Source: Xanthomonas bromi
GTDB lineage: Bacteria > Pseudomonadota > Gammaproteobacteria > Xanthomonadales > Xanthomonadaceae
Reading direction: 5' to 3'
DNA: 64,000 nt
Assembly: GCF_900092025.1 (NCBI RefSeq)
Contig: NZ_FLTX01000006.1
Span: forward strand, 1-64,000
Within the stretch, counting starts at the first letter, position 1, and each line of letters opens with the position of its first letter. This document shows positions 1-7,812 of this stretch, one piece after another. The position numbers and the translations under genes are program-made. The notes below the pieces were generated by a model. That model had not been told where the DNA came from, searched no databases, and was given only the letters and a program-made list of their open reading frames with translations.

Positions 1-630
1 ATGGAGCCTCCGGGATTCCCGGGGCGGTTCAGATTGGCAAGCCAACGGGGTGTGGCATCGTCTACATCAAGTGCTGCTGGCTGAGCGACGTCGCGCCGAC
101 ACACTGGATCTGAGCCAAGCAAGTCTGGACGCCGCCAGCGTGGCCTCCCCCCGGGGGGCCCGTATACAGGGCCAAACCCGACCGATCGCGGCAAACTCGG
201 CAGCAAACGGCATCTGATCGTTGATCGCAACGGCGTGCCGCTGGCTGTGGGCGCCACCGGTGCCAATCGACACGACTCGGTTGTCTTCGAGGAGTTGCTT
301 GATGCATTCTGAGATCGGCGGAAAACCAGGGCATGCACGACGCTGTCCACGCAAACTGCATGCCGACAAGGCTTACGACATCGACCGTTGCCGCAACGCC
401 CTCAAGCAGCGCGGCATCATTGCGCGGATTGCTCGCAAGGGCATCGAACGCAACGACCGCCTGGCCCAGCACTGCTGGGTCCTCAAGCGCACGCACGCTT
501 GGTTTGCCGGCATGGGCAAGCTGCGTATCCGCTTCGAACGCCGCATCGATATCCACTTGGCGTTGCTCTCGCTTGCATGCTCCATCATCTGCTTACGCAT
601 GCTTCCTGGGTTTTGTTAGCCGCTCTTGAG
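1..630 (+). mobile_element. IS5-family (IS427-like) insertion sequence remnant
   Basis: The three forward frames together encode pieces of one IS5-family transposase. The first piece (frame 2, up to about 150) resembles the HRLHQVLLAERRRADTLDLS region. The second (frame 1, about 169-311) contains GPNPTDRGKLGSKRHLIVD. The third (frame 2, about 300-619) contains HADKAYD, RTHAWF and the C-terminal ERRIDIHLALLSLAC. At least two frameshifts, near 150-168 and 295-310, separate them, and the 5' part lies outside the window. The residue expected to be the catalytic glutamate in the VVERT block reads VLKRT, so it appears replaced by lysine. The element should be immobile by itself. Its right end is probably within the stretch just after the stop at 619; the exact inverted repeat was not determined. 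Confidence 0.75.
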
Positions 631-762
631 GATGAGGAGTATCTGGAACAGAAGGAGCGTATGCACGAGCTGATGCGGAAACTACCCGGCGTAATTGATC
701 TGTTCGCTTACGACGTAAGTAACGACCGCGAGCTCAAAGACTTCTTCAACCAACTGGCCTAG
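625..762 (+). pseudogene. 3' fragment of an unidentified gene cut by the IS
   Basis: An open frame continues from about 625 to a TAG at 760-762 and encodes a hydrophilic peptide ending in KDFFNQLA, with the segment RMHELMRKLPGVIDLFAY. It has no start codon of its own and abuts the IS end, so it looks like the last 45 or so codons of a gene whose front was removed or separated by the insertion. I do not recognise the family. Confidence 0.4.
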
Positions 763-765
763 ACA

Positions 766-795
766 CAAAAAAGCGGCCGGCTCGTCCTGCCGGCC
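766..795 (-). terminator. Rho-independent terminator
   Basis: On the minus strand a GGCCGGC/GCCGGCC stem with a 7-base loop (775-795) is followed by a run of T residues (766-772). It would end transcription coming from the decayed hydrolase gene on the right. Confidence 0.65.
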
Positions 796-821
796 ACTGG
801 CTTAGCGATTAATTGCTGATT

Positions 822-975
822 AAAAGTCATCAGGTCTTGGTTTACCCGATTTTTGTAGGTTTCAGTCAAGCCGTGCGGTGCGCCCGGATAAACGATGAGC
901 TTGGCACCCTGGATGAGGCTTACCAGCGATGTCGATCGCAACGTCTGATCGTCGTCCTCCCATGGATCACCATAA
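822..975 (-). pseudogene. Alpha/beta-hydrolase (chloroperoxidase-like) C-terminal remnant
   Basis: The minus strand encodes MVIHG in one frame and then, after a frameshift near 960, DDDQTLRSTSLVSLIQGAKL and LIVYPGAPHGLTETYKNR in another. This is the usual end of non-haem chloroperoxidase-like alpha/beta hydrolases, where GDDDQ carries the acid and PHG the catalytic histidine. The nucleophile-containing front is absent and the frame runs past the normal end into the terminator. It is a broken remnant, consistent with the neighbouring IS scar. Confidence 0.6.
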
Positions 976-1200
976 CTTCGGGGGATGCCGCACTCGTCTC
1001 CGTGGGGTAGGGCGTAGAATAAGCGGCCTTGCTGCGTCGCCTCGGACTGGGTCTGGACGCCAACCTGAAATGAGCCGTTGCCTCGTAGTAAGGGCAACGT
1101 AAATGAGGCTTCAATGCTCGGCGAGCAGACACATCCAGGTCCGCCACTTCCTGGGACGTGTAGTCCTGGTCGCTTCGACGATCCCTTGCTTTATCCATAG
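976..1200 (-). other. Degenerate coding stretch, family unknown
   Basis: A minus-strand ATG at 1200, preceded by an AGGGGG Shine-Dalgarno-like run, opens a peptide starting MDKARDRRSDQDYTSQEV. The reading quality then moves to another frame that encodes FTLPLLRGNGSFQVGVQTQ and RLFYALPHGDECGIPRSYGD. The two frames may be one frameshifted gene that ran into the hydrolase remnant, or a junction of two gene pieces. I do not recognise either part. Confidence 0.3.
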
Positions 1201-1426
1201 ACACCCCCTGTCTTGACCTACATGCTTTCAAGGGTTGTTCCAGTAGTCAAGCTGTTCAAGTTGAGGAGGCCGACCTGCCTCATGCCCTCCCGATATCCAA
1301 AAAAGATAGAAGGCGCTGCGAGCAATACGATAGAATAGTAGAGCTTGTCGATAGGTCGCCGTGCAGCTTTACTGCAATAGATTTCTCACGAATAATTTGC
1401 TAATCAACCGCTTGGAACAGTCCTGA

Positions 1427-1822
1427 ATGACAACCGCGTCTTTGAGTGCCCTTGCCGCTGCTAAAGAAAAATTGGCAGAAGAAATTCGGAAGTTGGAAGA
1501 GCAGGAAGCTCAGCTACGCCAGCAGCAATCATCTGAAGCCTATTCAGAGATCGTCAAGTTGCTCGACCAATACACCGAGCATTTCAGTGCAAAGCAAAAA
1601 TCTGAAATTGCGGCTCTGATCGGTGCTGGTGTGGCTAAGCCGAAAAAAGCTGCTTCCCCAAAGAAGGAAGTGGCGCCGAAGTATTGGCTGCCACACAACC
1701 AAGAAACGTGGTCAGGGCGTGGCCGTCCGCCCAAAGCCTTCACCATCTGGCAGGGCAGTGCTTCTTACAAGGAATGGAAAGCCAAGCATCCGGATGAGAA
1801 GTTCCCGGCTTTCCCTGGCTGA
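1427..1822 (+). CDS. H-NS family nucleoid-associated protein
   Basis: The 131-residue protein has the two-part layout of H-NS proteins: an N-terminal coiled-coil oligomerisation region (about residues 5-55, rich in A, E, K, L and Q) and a basic linker PKKAASPKKE. The C-terminal DNA-binding domain carries the diagnostic loop TWSGRGRPPKAF (about residues 95-106). Such proteins bind AT-rich DNA and silence horizontally acquired genes; xanthomonads carry several (the Xrv-type proteins). It stands alone between decayed accessory genes, has a clear terminator behind it, and its length is normal for the family. Which paralogue it is cannot be told by eye. Confidence 0.9.
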   Translation: MTTASLSALAAAKEKLAEEIRKLEEQEAQLRQQQSSEAYSEIVKLLDQYTEHFSAKQKSEIAALIGAGVAKPKKAASPKKEVAPKYWLPHNQETWSGRGRPPKAFTIWQGSASYKEWKAKHPDEKFPAFPG

Positions 1823-1841
1823 GGCATTGCGAATGCGAGGC

Positions 1842-1876
1842 AACGAGTGCCGAAGTCTTTTCGGGCACTCGTTTTC
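1842..1876 (+). terminator. Rho-independent terminator of the H-NS gene
   Basis: A 10-bp stem AACGAGTGCC (1842-1851) pairs with GGCACTCGTT (1864-1873) and is followed by TTTTC, 20 bases after the H-NS stop codon. Confidence 0.8.
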
Positions 1877-2275
1877 TACGTCTGCGGATTGTTGTCTATG
1901 AGCTCAAGCAGCGCGCTGCACTGAAAGACACCAGCGCAGCGGCAACATCGAACGAGAGGGTTAAATCGCCTGGCTCGCGCCAGACGAGCTTGAGCCAGCG
2001 AATGTGGGTAGCTTGCTTGAGTACTCTTGCAGTAAATTTCTTAATCGTTTAACAGCAAGAAATGCCAATCGCCTAGGCCTAGCCTTTCTTGGGACACTGG
2101 TGTCGCTTAGCAATTAATGAGCTGCCGACGAATTGGATGTTTCTCGTACGAATCCCTATCGACTCTCAACAGCGTCAAGCTGTCAGGCAGAGCTATACCC
2201 ACTGGCGGAACGGTCGAATCGATGTATTGGTCTGGTTACGCCCGATCTATCCTGATGCCGACTTCGAGTTGTCTC
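1877..2275. other. Intergenic stretch without a supported gene
   Basis: Short open frames here (for example at 2089-2292) have no recognisable domain and overlap the end of the secreted-protein gene on the other strand. No RNA gene or clear repeat was seen. The composition is less GC-rich than the core genes, as for the rest of this accessory stretch. Confidence 0.4.
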
Positions 2276-3313
2276 TCAGAGCTTCCCGGTAAATTCAATT
2301 GAGGGCATGATGCCTGCTGACACAGCGCAGGCACCCAGGATGAGATTGTTAATCTCAGCAGTCGTACCGCCGTCACTGATGCGCATGGGCGACAGGGTTG
2401 TCCCATCCTTCACAACCAATTTTGTGGTAATTGATGTGCCTGTATTGAAGTATGCTTTCTTGCCACTATTGCTGCCGTCGACATTGAAGTCTGCCTGCGT
2501 CCATACGGAACTGATGTTGAGAATATTGCCTTTCGCGCTTACGCTGTAGGCATCAGCACCATTTGTGAAAATCACGGTATCGTTGCCGTTGGCGGCCGCT
2601 CTCGCCGTCAATCGGAAGTTAGGTAGTTGTCCGATTGGGTAATGCGGCGTCGGTACCGCTTTACTTTGCCTGAAGCAACTAGTGTCTCCGTCGCTGCTCC
2701 ATTCGTGCGGGCATGTGCTGCCGAAGTTTATCATCCAGTATTCGATTAAAACGTATGCTGAGTTTGCGGGGCCATCGTTCCCGTAGAGGAATTGTTCCCA
2801 TACTGTGCAGCCCGAATTATTTTGGCACGCTGACGTTGTTCCATCGTAATTAGTATTCAGCTGCACACTATACTCATCCGGACTAGAGTCATTGTTTACG
2901 GTCTTCAGCCCGGTTACCGTCGGAAAACTTCCCGCCGCCTCGCTAATAAGACCATGCCCTCTTAGCGCGTAGCTCACGGGGCCTTGCGTTGCACCGACGA
3001 CATCTGGAAGTGCCGTTCGTCCAGCGGCGCCCTGAGTGGTCATTTTACCGACTGGTAAAGGGTGGTTTCGACGTGGCAATGCGTTGCAGGGTACCGACTC
3101 CCAAATCATGCTTGGGTATTTGGCGTGAAAGCATCCGGTCGTCGGCGTATCAGACCTTACAAGCTCTGTTTGCCATGCCTGTTGGACCTGCAGTTCAAGT
3201 TGGCTGGGACTGACGCTCACTGGCTGCGTACTACCTAACTGTGCAGCTGCAGCTGCTGGTGGTCAGGTAGCAGTGGCAATTGCAATGACTAGCAGAAATT
3301 TACTGTGTTTCAT
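2276..3313 (-). pseudogene. Secreted protein with in-frame stop in the signal peptide
   Basis: Reading leftward from an ATG at 3313, the frame begins MKHSKFLLVIAIATAT, hits TGA, and continues in the same frame with PPAAAAAQLGSTQPVSVSPS and then 314 open codons to the stop at 2276. The front is a convincing Sec signal peptide, and the residues after the stop fit its cleavage region, so this looks like one gene of about 345 codons interrupted by a single nonsense codon. The body contains paired cysteines (CQNNSGC, STCPHEW, SCFRQ), many Thr, Ser, Gly and Asn residues, and the segment CTVWEQFLYGNDG, consistent with a disulphide-stabilised extracellular beta-rich protein. I do not recognise the family. 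Initiation at the internal codon at 3220 would give a protein without a signal peptide. Confidence 0.6.
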
Positions 3314-3554
3314 CGTATTTCCTTTGTTAACGAAAGAATAAGTGCGATTTCCTGCTAAGCTGCGTGCCAAGAGATGACGCTTTAGCATCCTGTCGTAGCA
3401 GGATACCGGAAAGCTATTTTGGCGCAGCGTGTATCGCAACTCGACGTTTTAAAATCCCCCCGTTGGGGCACCTTCTCCCACCCGTAGAAGGAGGGGAGGA
3501 TTCAATCTGTGCGGCGCACGGCCGGGGCGCCGCCGGTGCGCGATCAGCGCAAAT
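3314..3554. other. Intergenic stretch with small hairpins
   Basis: No gene is supported here. Around 3455-3500 there is a short CCCC/GGGG hairpin plus a CCTTCT/AGAAGG inverted pair. Read on the minus strand the former is followed by GATTTTAAAA, so it could be a weak terminator for the kinase gene at 3555-4487. It may also be a relic of the short dispersed palindromes common in xanthomonad intergenic regions. Confidence 0.35.
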
Positions 3555-4487
3555 TCAAAGCGCGTAACCGAACTGCTGCTTGAACTGGTCGTTGAATTCG
3601 GCGAAGTCGAAGCGCTGGTTCTGGGTGCCGGGATGTTCGACCTTCAGCGCGCCCATCAGGTTGCCCATGCGGCCGATCGTCAGCCAGTCGTAGCCGCCCT
3701 GGATGCCGTAGATCAGGCCGGCGCGGAACGCATCGCCACAGCCGGTGGGGTCGACCACGCGGCGTTCATGCGCCGGCGGGATGTCGTAGGTCTTCTCGGG
3801 GGTATGCACTAGTGCGCCCTTGGGGCCCTGGGTGGTGATGTAGGCCTGCACGCGCGAAACGATGTCCTTTTCGTCCCAGCCGGTGCGCTCCTGCAAGAGG
3901 TTGGACTCGTAGTCGTTGACCACCACGTACTGGGCTTGCTCGATGAATTGGCGCAGCTCCGGGCCGTTGAACAGCGGCATCGCCTGGCCGGGGTCGAAGA
4001 TGAAGGGGATACCGCCGGCAGCGAACTCTTCCGCATTCTGGATCATGCCTTCGCGTCCGTCCGGGCCGACCAGGCCCAGGGTCACGCCCGGCACATCCCT
4101 CACGTGGTTTTCGTGGCTGCGCATCATCGCGCCCGGATGGAAGGCGGTGATCTGGTTGTTGTCGTGGTCAGTGGTGATGAAGGCCTGCGGGGTGAACAGG
4201 TCCTCAATGATCTTCACCCGCGACAGGTCGATGCCCAGCGTCTCGAAATGTTCGCGGTAGGGGCCGAAATCCTGGCCCACGGTGCCCATCGGGATCGGCG
4301 CACCACCGAGCAGATGCAGGTTGTAGGCGATGTTGCCGGCGCAGCCGCCGAACTCGCGGCGCATGCGCGGCACCAGGAACGACACATTCAGGATGTGCAC
4401 CTTGTCCGGCAGGATGTGGTTCTTGAACTGGTCCGGGAACACCATGATGGTGTCGTAGGCGAGGGAACCACAGATCAGTGCGGACAT
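3555..4487 (-). CDS. PfkB/ribokinase-family sugar or nucleoside kinase (adenosine kinase-like)
   Basis: The 310-residue protein is a complete PfkB-fold kinase. The N-terminal substrate lid region begins MSALICGSLAYDTIMVF, FGGCAGNIAYNL (about residues 46-57) is the first PfkB signature, and VVDPTGCGDAFRAG contains the anion hole and the catalytic Asp near residue 252. Members phosphorylate a hydroxymethyl group of sugars or nucleosides with ATP; the overall pattern resembles bacterial proteins annotated as adenosine kinase, but substrate cannot be read from sequence. I chose the ATG at 4487 because the longer open frame upstream to 4643 adds only low-quality arginine-rich sequence. The gene is divergent from mreB with a 275-base gap that should hold both promoters. 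Confidence 0.85.
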   Translation of the reverse strand: MSALICGSLAYDTIMVFPDQFKNHILPDKVHILNVSFLVPRMRREFGGCAGNIAYNLHLLGGAPIPMGTVGQDFGPYREHFETLGIDLSRVKIIEDLFTPQAFITTDHDNNQITAFHPGAMMRSHENHVRDVPGVTLGLVGPDGREGMIQNAEEFAAGGIPFIFDPGQAMPLFNGPELRQFIEQAQYVVVNDYESNLLQERTGWDEKDIVSRVQAYITTQGPKGALVHTPEKTYDIPPAHERRVVDPTGCGDAFRAGLIYGIQGGYDWLTIGRMGNLMGALKVEHPGTQNQRFDFAEFNDQFKQQFGYAL

Positions 4488-4618
4488 CGAGTCGGGCCTT
4501 TGCGTTAGGAAAATCCGCCAATTGCCGGGCATGGCAGCGGGACGACGCGAGCGCCGCGGCGCAAAGGGTAACGGCTGCGACCGATCAGGGCCAGAACCGC
4601 ATGCCATGCCCGGCGTGA

Positions 4619-5809
<1,191 letters not shown>

Positions 5810-5816
5810 TGGAGCT

Positions 5817-5979
5817 GGGAATGGGGAATCGGGAGTGGGGAATCGTCGTGCGGCTCCCCGCCTTCGGCCTTGCGCGGTTACTGCGCAATCCCGTTCGTGT
5901 CGCCCCTAGTCCTTCCGTGGGCAGCACACTGCCCACCGATTCCCCATTCCCGATTCCCCATTCCCGATTCCCCATTCCC
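5817..5979. repeat. Inverted pair of heptanucleotide tracts between mreB and mreC
   Basis: Four tandem heptamers on the plus strand at 5817-5844 (GGGAATG, GGGAATC, GGGAGTG, GGGAATC) are mirrored by six complementary heptamers at 5938-5979 (alternating GATTCCC and CATTCCC). The first 28 bases of the second tract are the reverse complement of the first with one mismatch, so the intercistronic mRNA can fold into a roughly 28-bp stem with a 93-base loop. The mreC start lies 11 bases after the second tract. Confidence 0.9.
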
Positions 5980-5989
5980 GGCCCTGAAC

Positions 5990-7327
5990 GTGCCCTCCTA
6001 CGCCGGTCCTCCCGTCGCCTCCCGTCCGGGCGAAGTCACCTCCACGCTGCGGCTGCTGGTCTATCTGGTGCTGGCGGTGGTGCTGATTGCGCTCGATAGC
6101 CGTGGCGGTTGGCTGAGCCAGGTGCGCATGCAGGCCAATCTGCTGATCCAGCCGATCTGGGCGGTGGCCGGGTTGCCGGGGCGGATCGGCTCGCAGGTGC
6201 GCGACAACGCTGCAACCCATGCGCAGCTGGTGGAAGAGACCCGCGACCTGCGTAACCAACTGCTGGTGGCCAACGCGCGCCTGACCCGGCTGCAGACCGC
6301 CGCGCTGGACAATGCGCAGTTGCGCGAGTTGCTCAACGTGGCCGAACGCCGCGGCCTGGACGTGCAGCTGGCGCCGATCCTGGATATCGACCTGGACCCC
6401 ACCCGCCAGCGCCTGCTGCTGGATGCCGGCAGCCGCGATGGCGTGCTGCTGGGCCAGGCGGTGATCGATGCCGGCGGGCTGATGGGCCAGGTGATCGAAG
6501 TGACCCCGCTGCATTCGACCGTGCTGCTGCTCACCGACCCGGACCATGCGGTGCCGGTCAGCGTGGCGCGCAACGGTGTGCGCCTGATCGTCTACGGCCG
6601 CGGCGACCGCCTGGAACTGCGCGACATCCCGCTCAGCGCCGGCGTGCAGGTGGGCGATGAGATCGTCACCTCCGGCCTGGGCGGCCGCTTCCCGGCCGGC
6701 TTCCCGGTCGGCAAGGTCTCCGAGCTGCATCCCGACGACACCCATGCCTTTTTGGTGGGCGAACTGACCCCGGCCGCCAAGCTCGACCGCGGCCGCGACG
6801 TGTTGCTGCTGCGCGCCGGCAAGCCGCTGCGGGTGGCGGGAATGGGGAATGGGGAATCGGGAATCGGGAGGGGCAACGGCAACGCCGCTGCGCCAGTAAA
6901 TGCGCCCGTGACCGCGACACCACGCACTCCGGCGGCCGACGGCTCCAATGCAGTGGTCGATCCGGCCCGTACGGTAGCGGGCATCGGGACCGCACCCCGC
7001 TCGCAACCGACGCCGGTACCTGCCGCGTCCGGCGCGCAGCCAGCAGGTGTGAGGACTAGCAACTCGGGAACCAGGAACGGCAGCAGTGCGCCAGCGCCAG
7101 CGGGTCGGGCGCCAACCACCGCACCGACGCGTGGCGCTGCTTCTAACGACTCCCGACTCCCGACTCCCGACTCCCGCCCGGCGTCAACGCAGGGCTCGCG
7201 GGCGGCAGTAAATGGACAATCCGGAACAGGCAACCGCAACGCCTCACCGCCGCGGAGCACCGCTCCTGCCGATTCCCGACTCCCGATTCCCGATTCCCGT
7301 CCGTCTCCACCGGAGACGGACCAGTGA
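5990..7327 (+). CDS. mreC: Rod shape-determining protein MreC with long repeat-derived tail
   Basis: The protein has a short cytoplasmic start (VPSYAGPPVASRPGEVTSTL), one transmembrane segment (LLVYLVLAVVLIALDS), a coiled coil (about residues 55-105, LVEETRDLRNQLLVANARL) and the MreC beta-barrel domains. MreC links MreB to PBP2/RodA in the periplasm. I chose the GTG at 5990; upstream codons to 5870 come from repeat DNA. At about 445 residues it is longer than usual: from about residue 283 the tail is low-complexity, rich in P, A, T, S, G and R, and contains three tandem 7-bp repeat tracts. Any change in copy number would shift its frame. The stop overlaps the GTG start of mreD by four bases, suggesting translational coupling. 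Confidence 0.92.
   Translation: MPSYAGPPVASRPGEVTSTLRLLVYLVLAVVLIALDSRGGWLSQVRMQANLLIQPIWAVAGLPGRIGSQVRDNAATHAQLVEETRDLRNQLLVANARLTRLQTAALDNAQLRELLNVAERRGLDVQLAPILDIDLDPTRQRLLLDAGSRDGVLLGQAVIDAGGLMGQVIEVTPLHSTVLLLTDPDHAVPVSVARNGVRLIVYGRGDRLELRDIPLSAGVQVGDEIVTSGLGGRFPAGFPVGKVSELHPDDTHAFLVGELTPAAKLDRGRDVLLLRAGKPLRVAGMGNGESGIGRGNGNAAAPVNAPVTATPRTPAADGSNAVVDPARTVAGIGTAPRSQPTPVPAASGAQPAGVRTSNSGTRNGSSAPAPAGRAPTTAPTRGAASNDSRLPTPDSRPASTQGSRAAVNGQSGTGNRNASPPRSTAPADSRLPIPDSRPSPPETDQ
6838..6870 (+). repeat. GGGAATG/GGGAATC tandem heptamers inside mreC
   Basis: The tract reads GGGAATG twice, GGGAATC twice, then GGGAG. It encodes the glycine-rich peptide GMGNGESGIGRG in mreC. The unit is the same as in the mreB-mreC gap. 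Confidence 0.9.
7148..7298 (+). repeat. Two GACTCCC/GATTCCC tandem heptamer tracts in the 3' end of mreC
   Basis: Four GACTCCC units occupy 7148-7175, and a GATTCCC, GACTCCC, GATTCCC, GATTCCC tract occupies 7271-7298. They encode DSRLPTPDSR and DSRLPIPDSR. They are in the opposite orientation to the GGGAATC tract at 6838 and could pair with it. Confidence 0.9.
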
Positions 7328-7809
7328 CCCGCATGCGCAACACCTGCATCCTGCCGGCGAGCATCGTCATCGCGCTGGTGCTGGGTCTGTTGCCGTTGCC
7401 GGCGGTGGTGCAGCCGCTGCGCCCGTACTGGGTGGCGCTGGTGCTGGCCTACTGGGTCATCGAAGAACCGGATCGGGTGGGCTTGGGTGTGGCCTTCGTT
7501 GCCGGCGTGCTGGCCGATCTGCTCTACGGCGGCCTGCTGGGCGAGCAGGCGCTGCGGCTGGTGATCATGACCTTCATCCTGCAGCGCTTCCGCGCGCGGA
7601 TGCGGTTCTTCCCGGTGTCGCAACAGGCGCTGGCAATCGGTGGGCTGTTGCTCAACGACCGCATCGTGTCTTCTGCTGTGCATCTGGCGGTCGGCGAGCC
7701 GACCCTGCCGTGGAGTTACTGGTGGGCGCCGCTGCTGGGCATGGCGCTGTGGCCGCCGCTGTTCGTCTTGCTGGATGCGGTGCGCCTGGGCAAGCGGAGC
7801 AAGAACTAG
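7324..7809 (+). CDS. mreD: Rod shape-determining protein MreD
   Basis: A 161-residue integral membrane protein with five or so hydrophobic segments, for example IVIALVLGLLPLPAVV and GVAFVAGVLADLLYGG, and the conserved GLLADLL-type region in VLADLLYGGLLGEQAL. It is the membrane partner of MreC in the elongasome. The GTG at 7324 overlaps the mreC stop in the tetramer GTGA; the next in-frame ATG is at 7333. Length and position between mreC and mrdA fit the family. Confidence 0.93.
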   Translation: MTRMRNTCILPASIVIALVLGLLPLPAVVQPLRPYWVALVLAYWVIEEPDRVGLGVAFVAGVLADLLYGGLLGEQALRLVIMTFILQRFRARMRFFPVSQQALAIGGLLLNDRIVSSAVHLAVGEPTLPWSYWWAPLLGMALWPPLFVLLDAVRLGKRSKN

Positions 7810-7812
7810 CCC

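Noticed and set aside
2089-2302. Small plus-strand open frames before the secreted-protein gene
   Set aside because: They lack a ribosome-binding site or any domain, and two overlapping frames are open in the same place, which is expected by chance.
5817-5979. Regular short repeats considered as a CRISPR array
   Set aside because: The units are seven bases long, directly adjacent and without spacers, and no cas gene is near.
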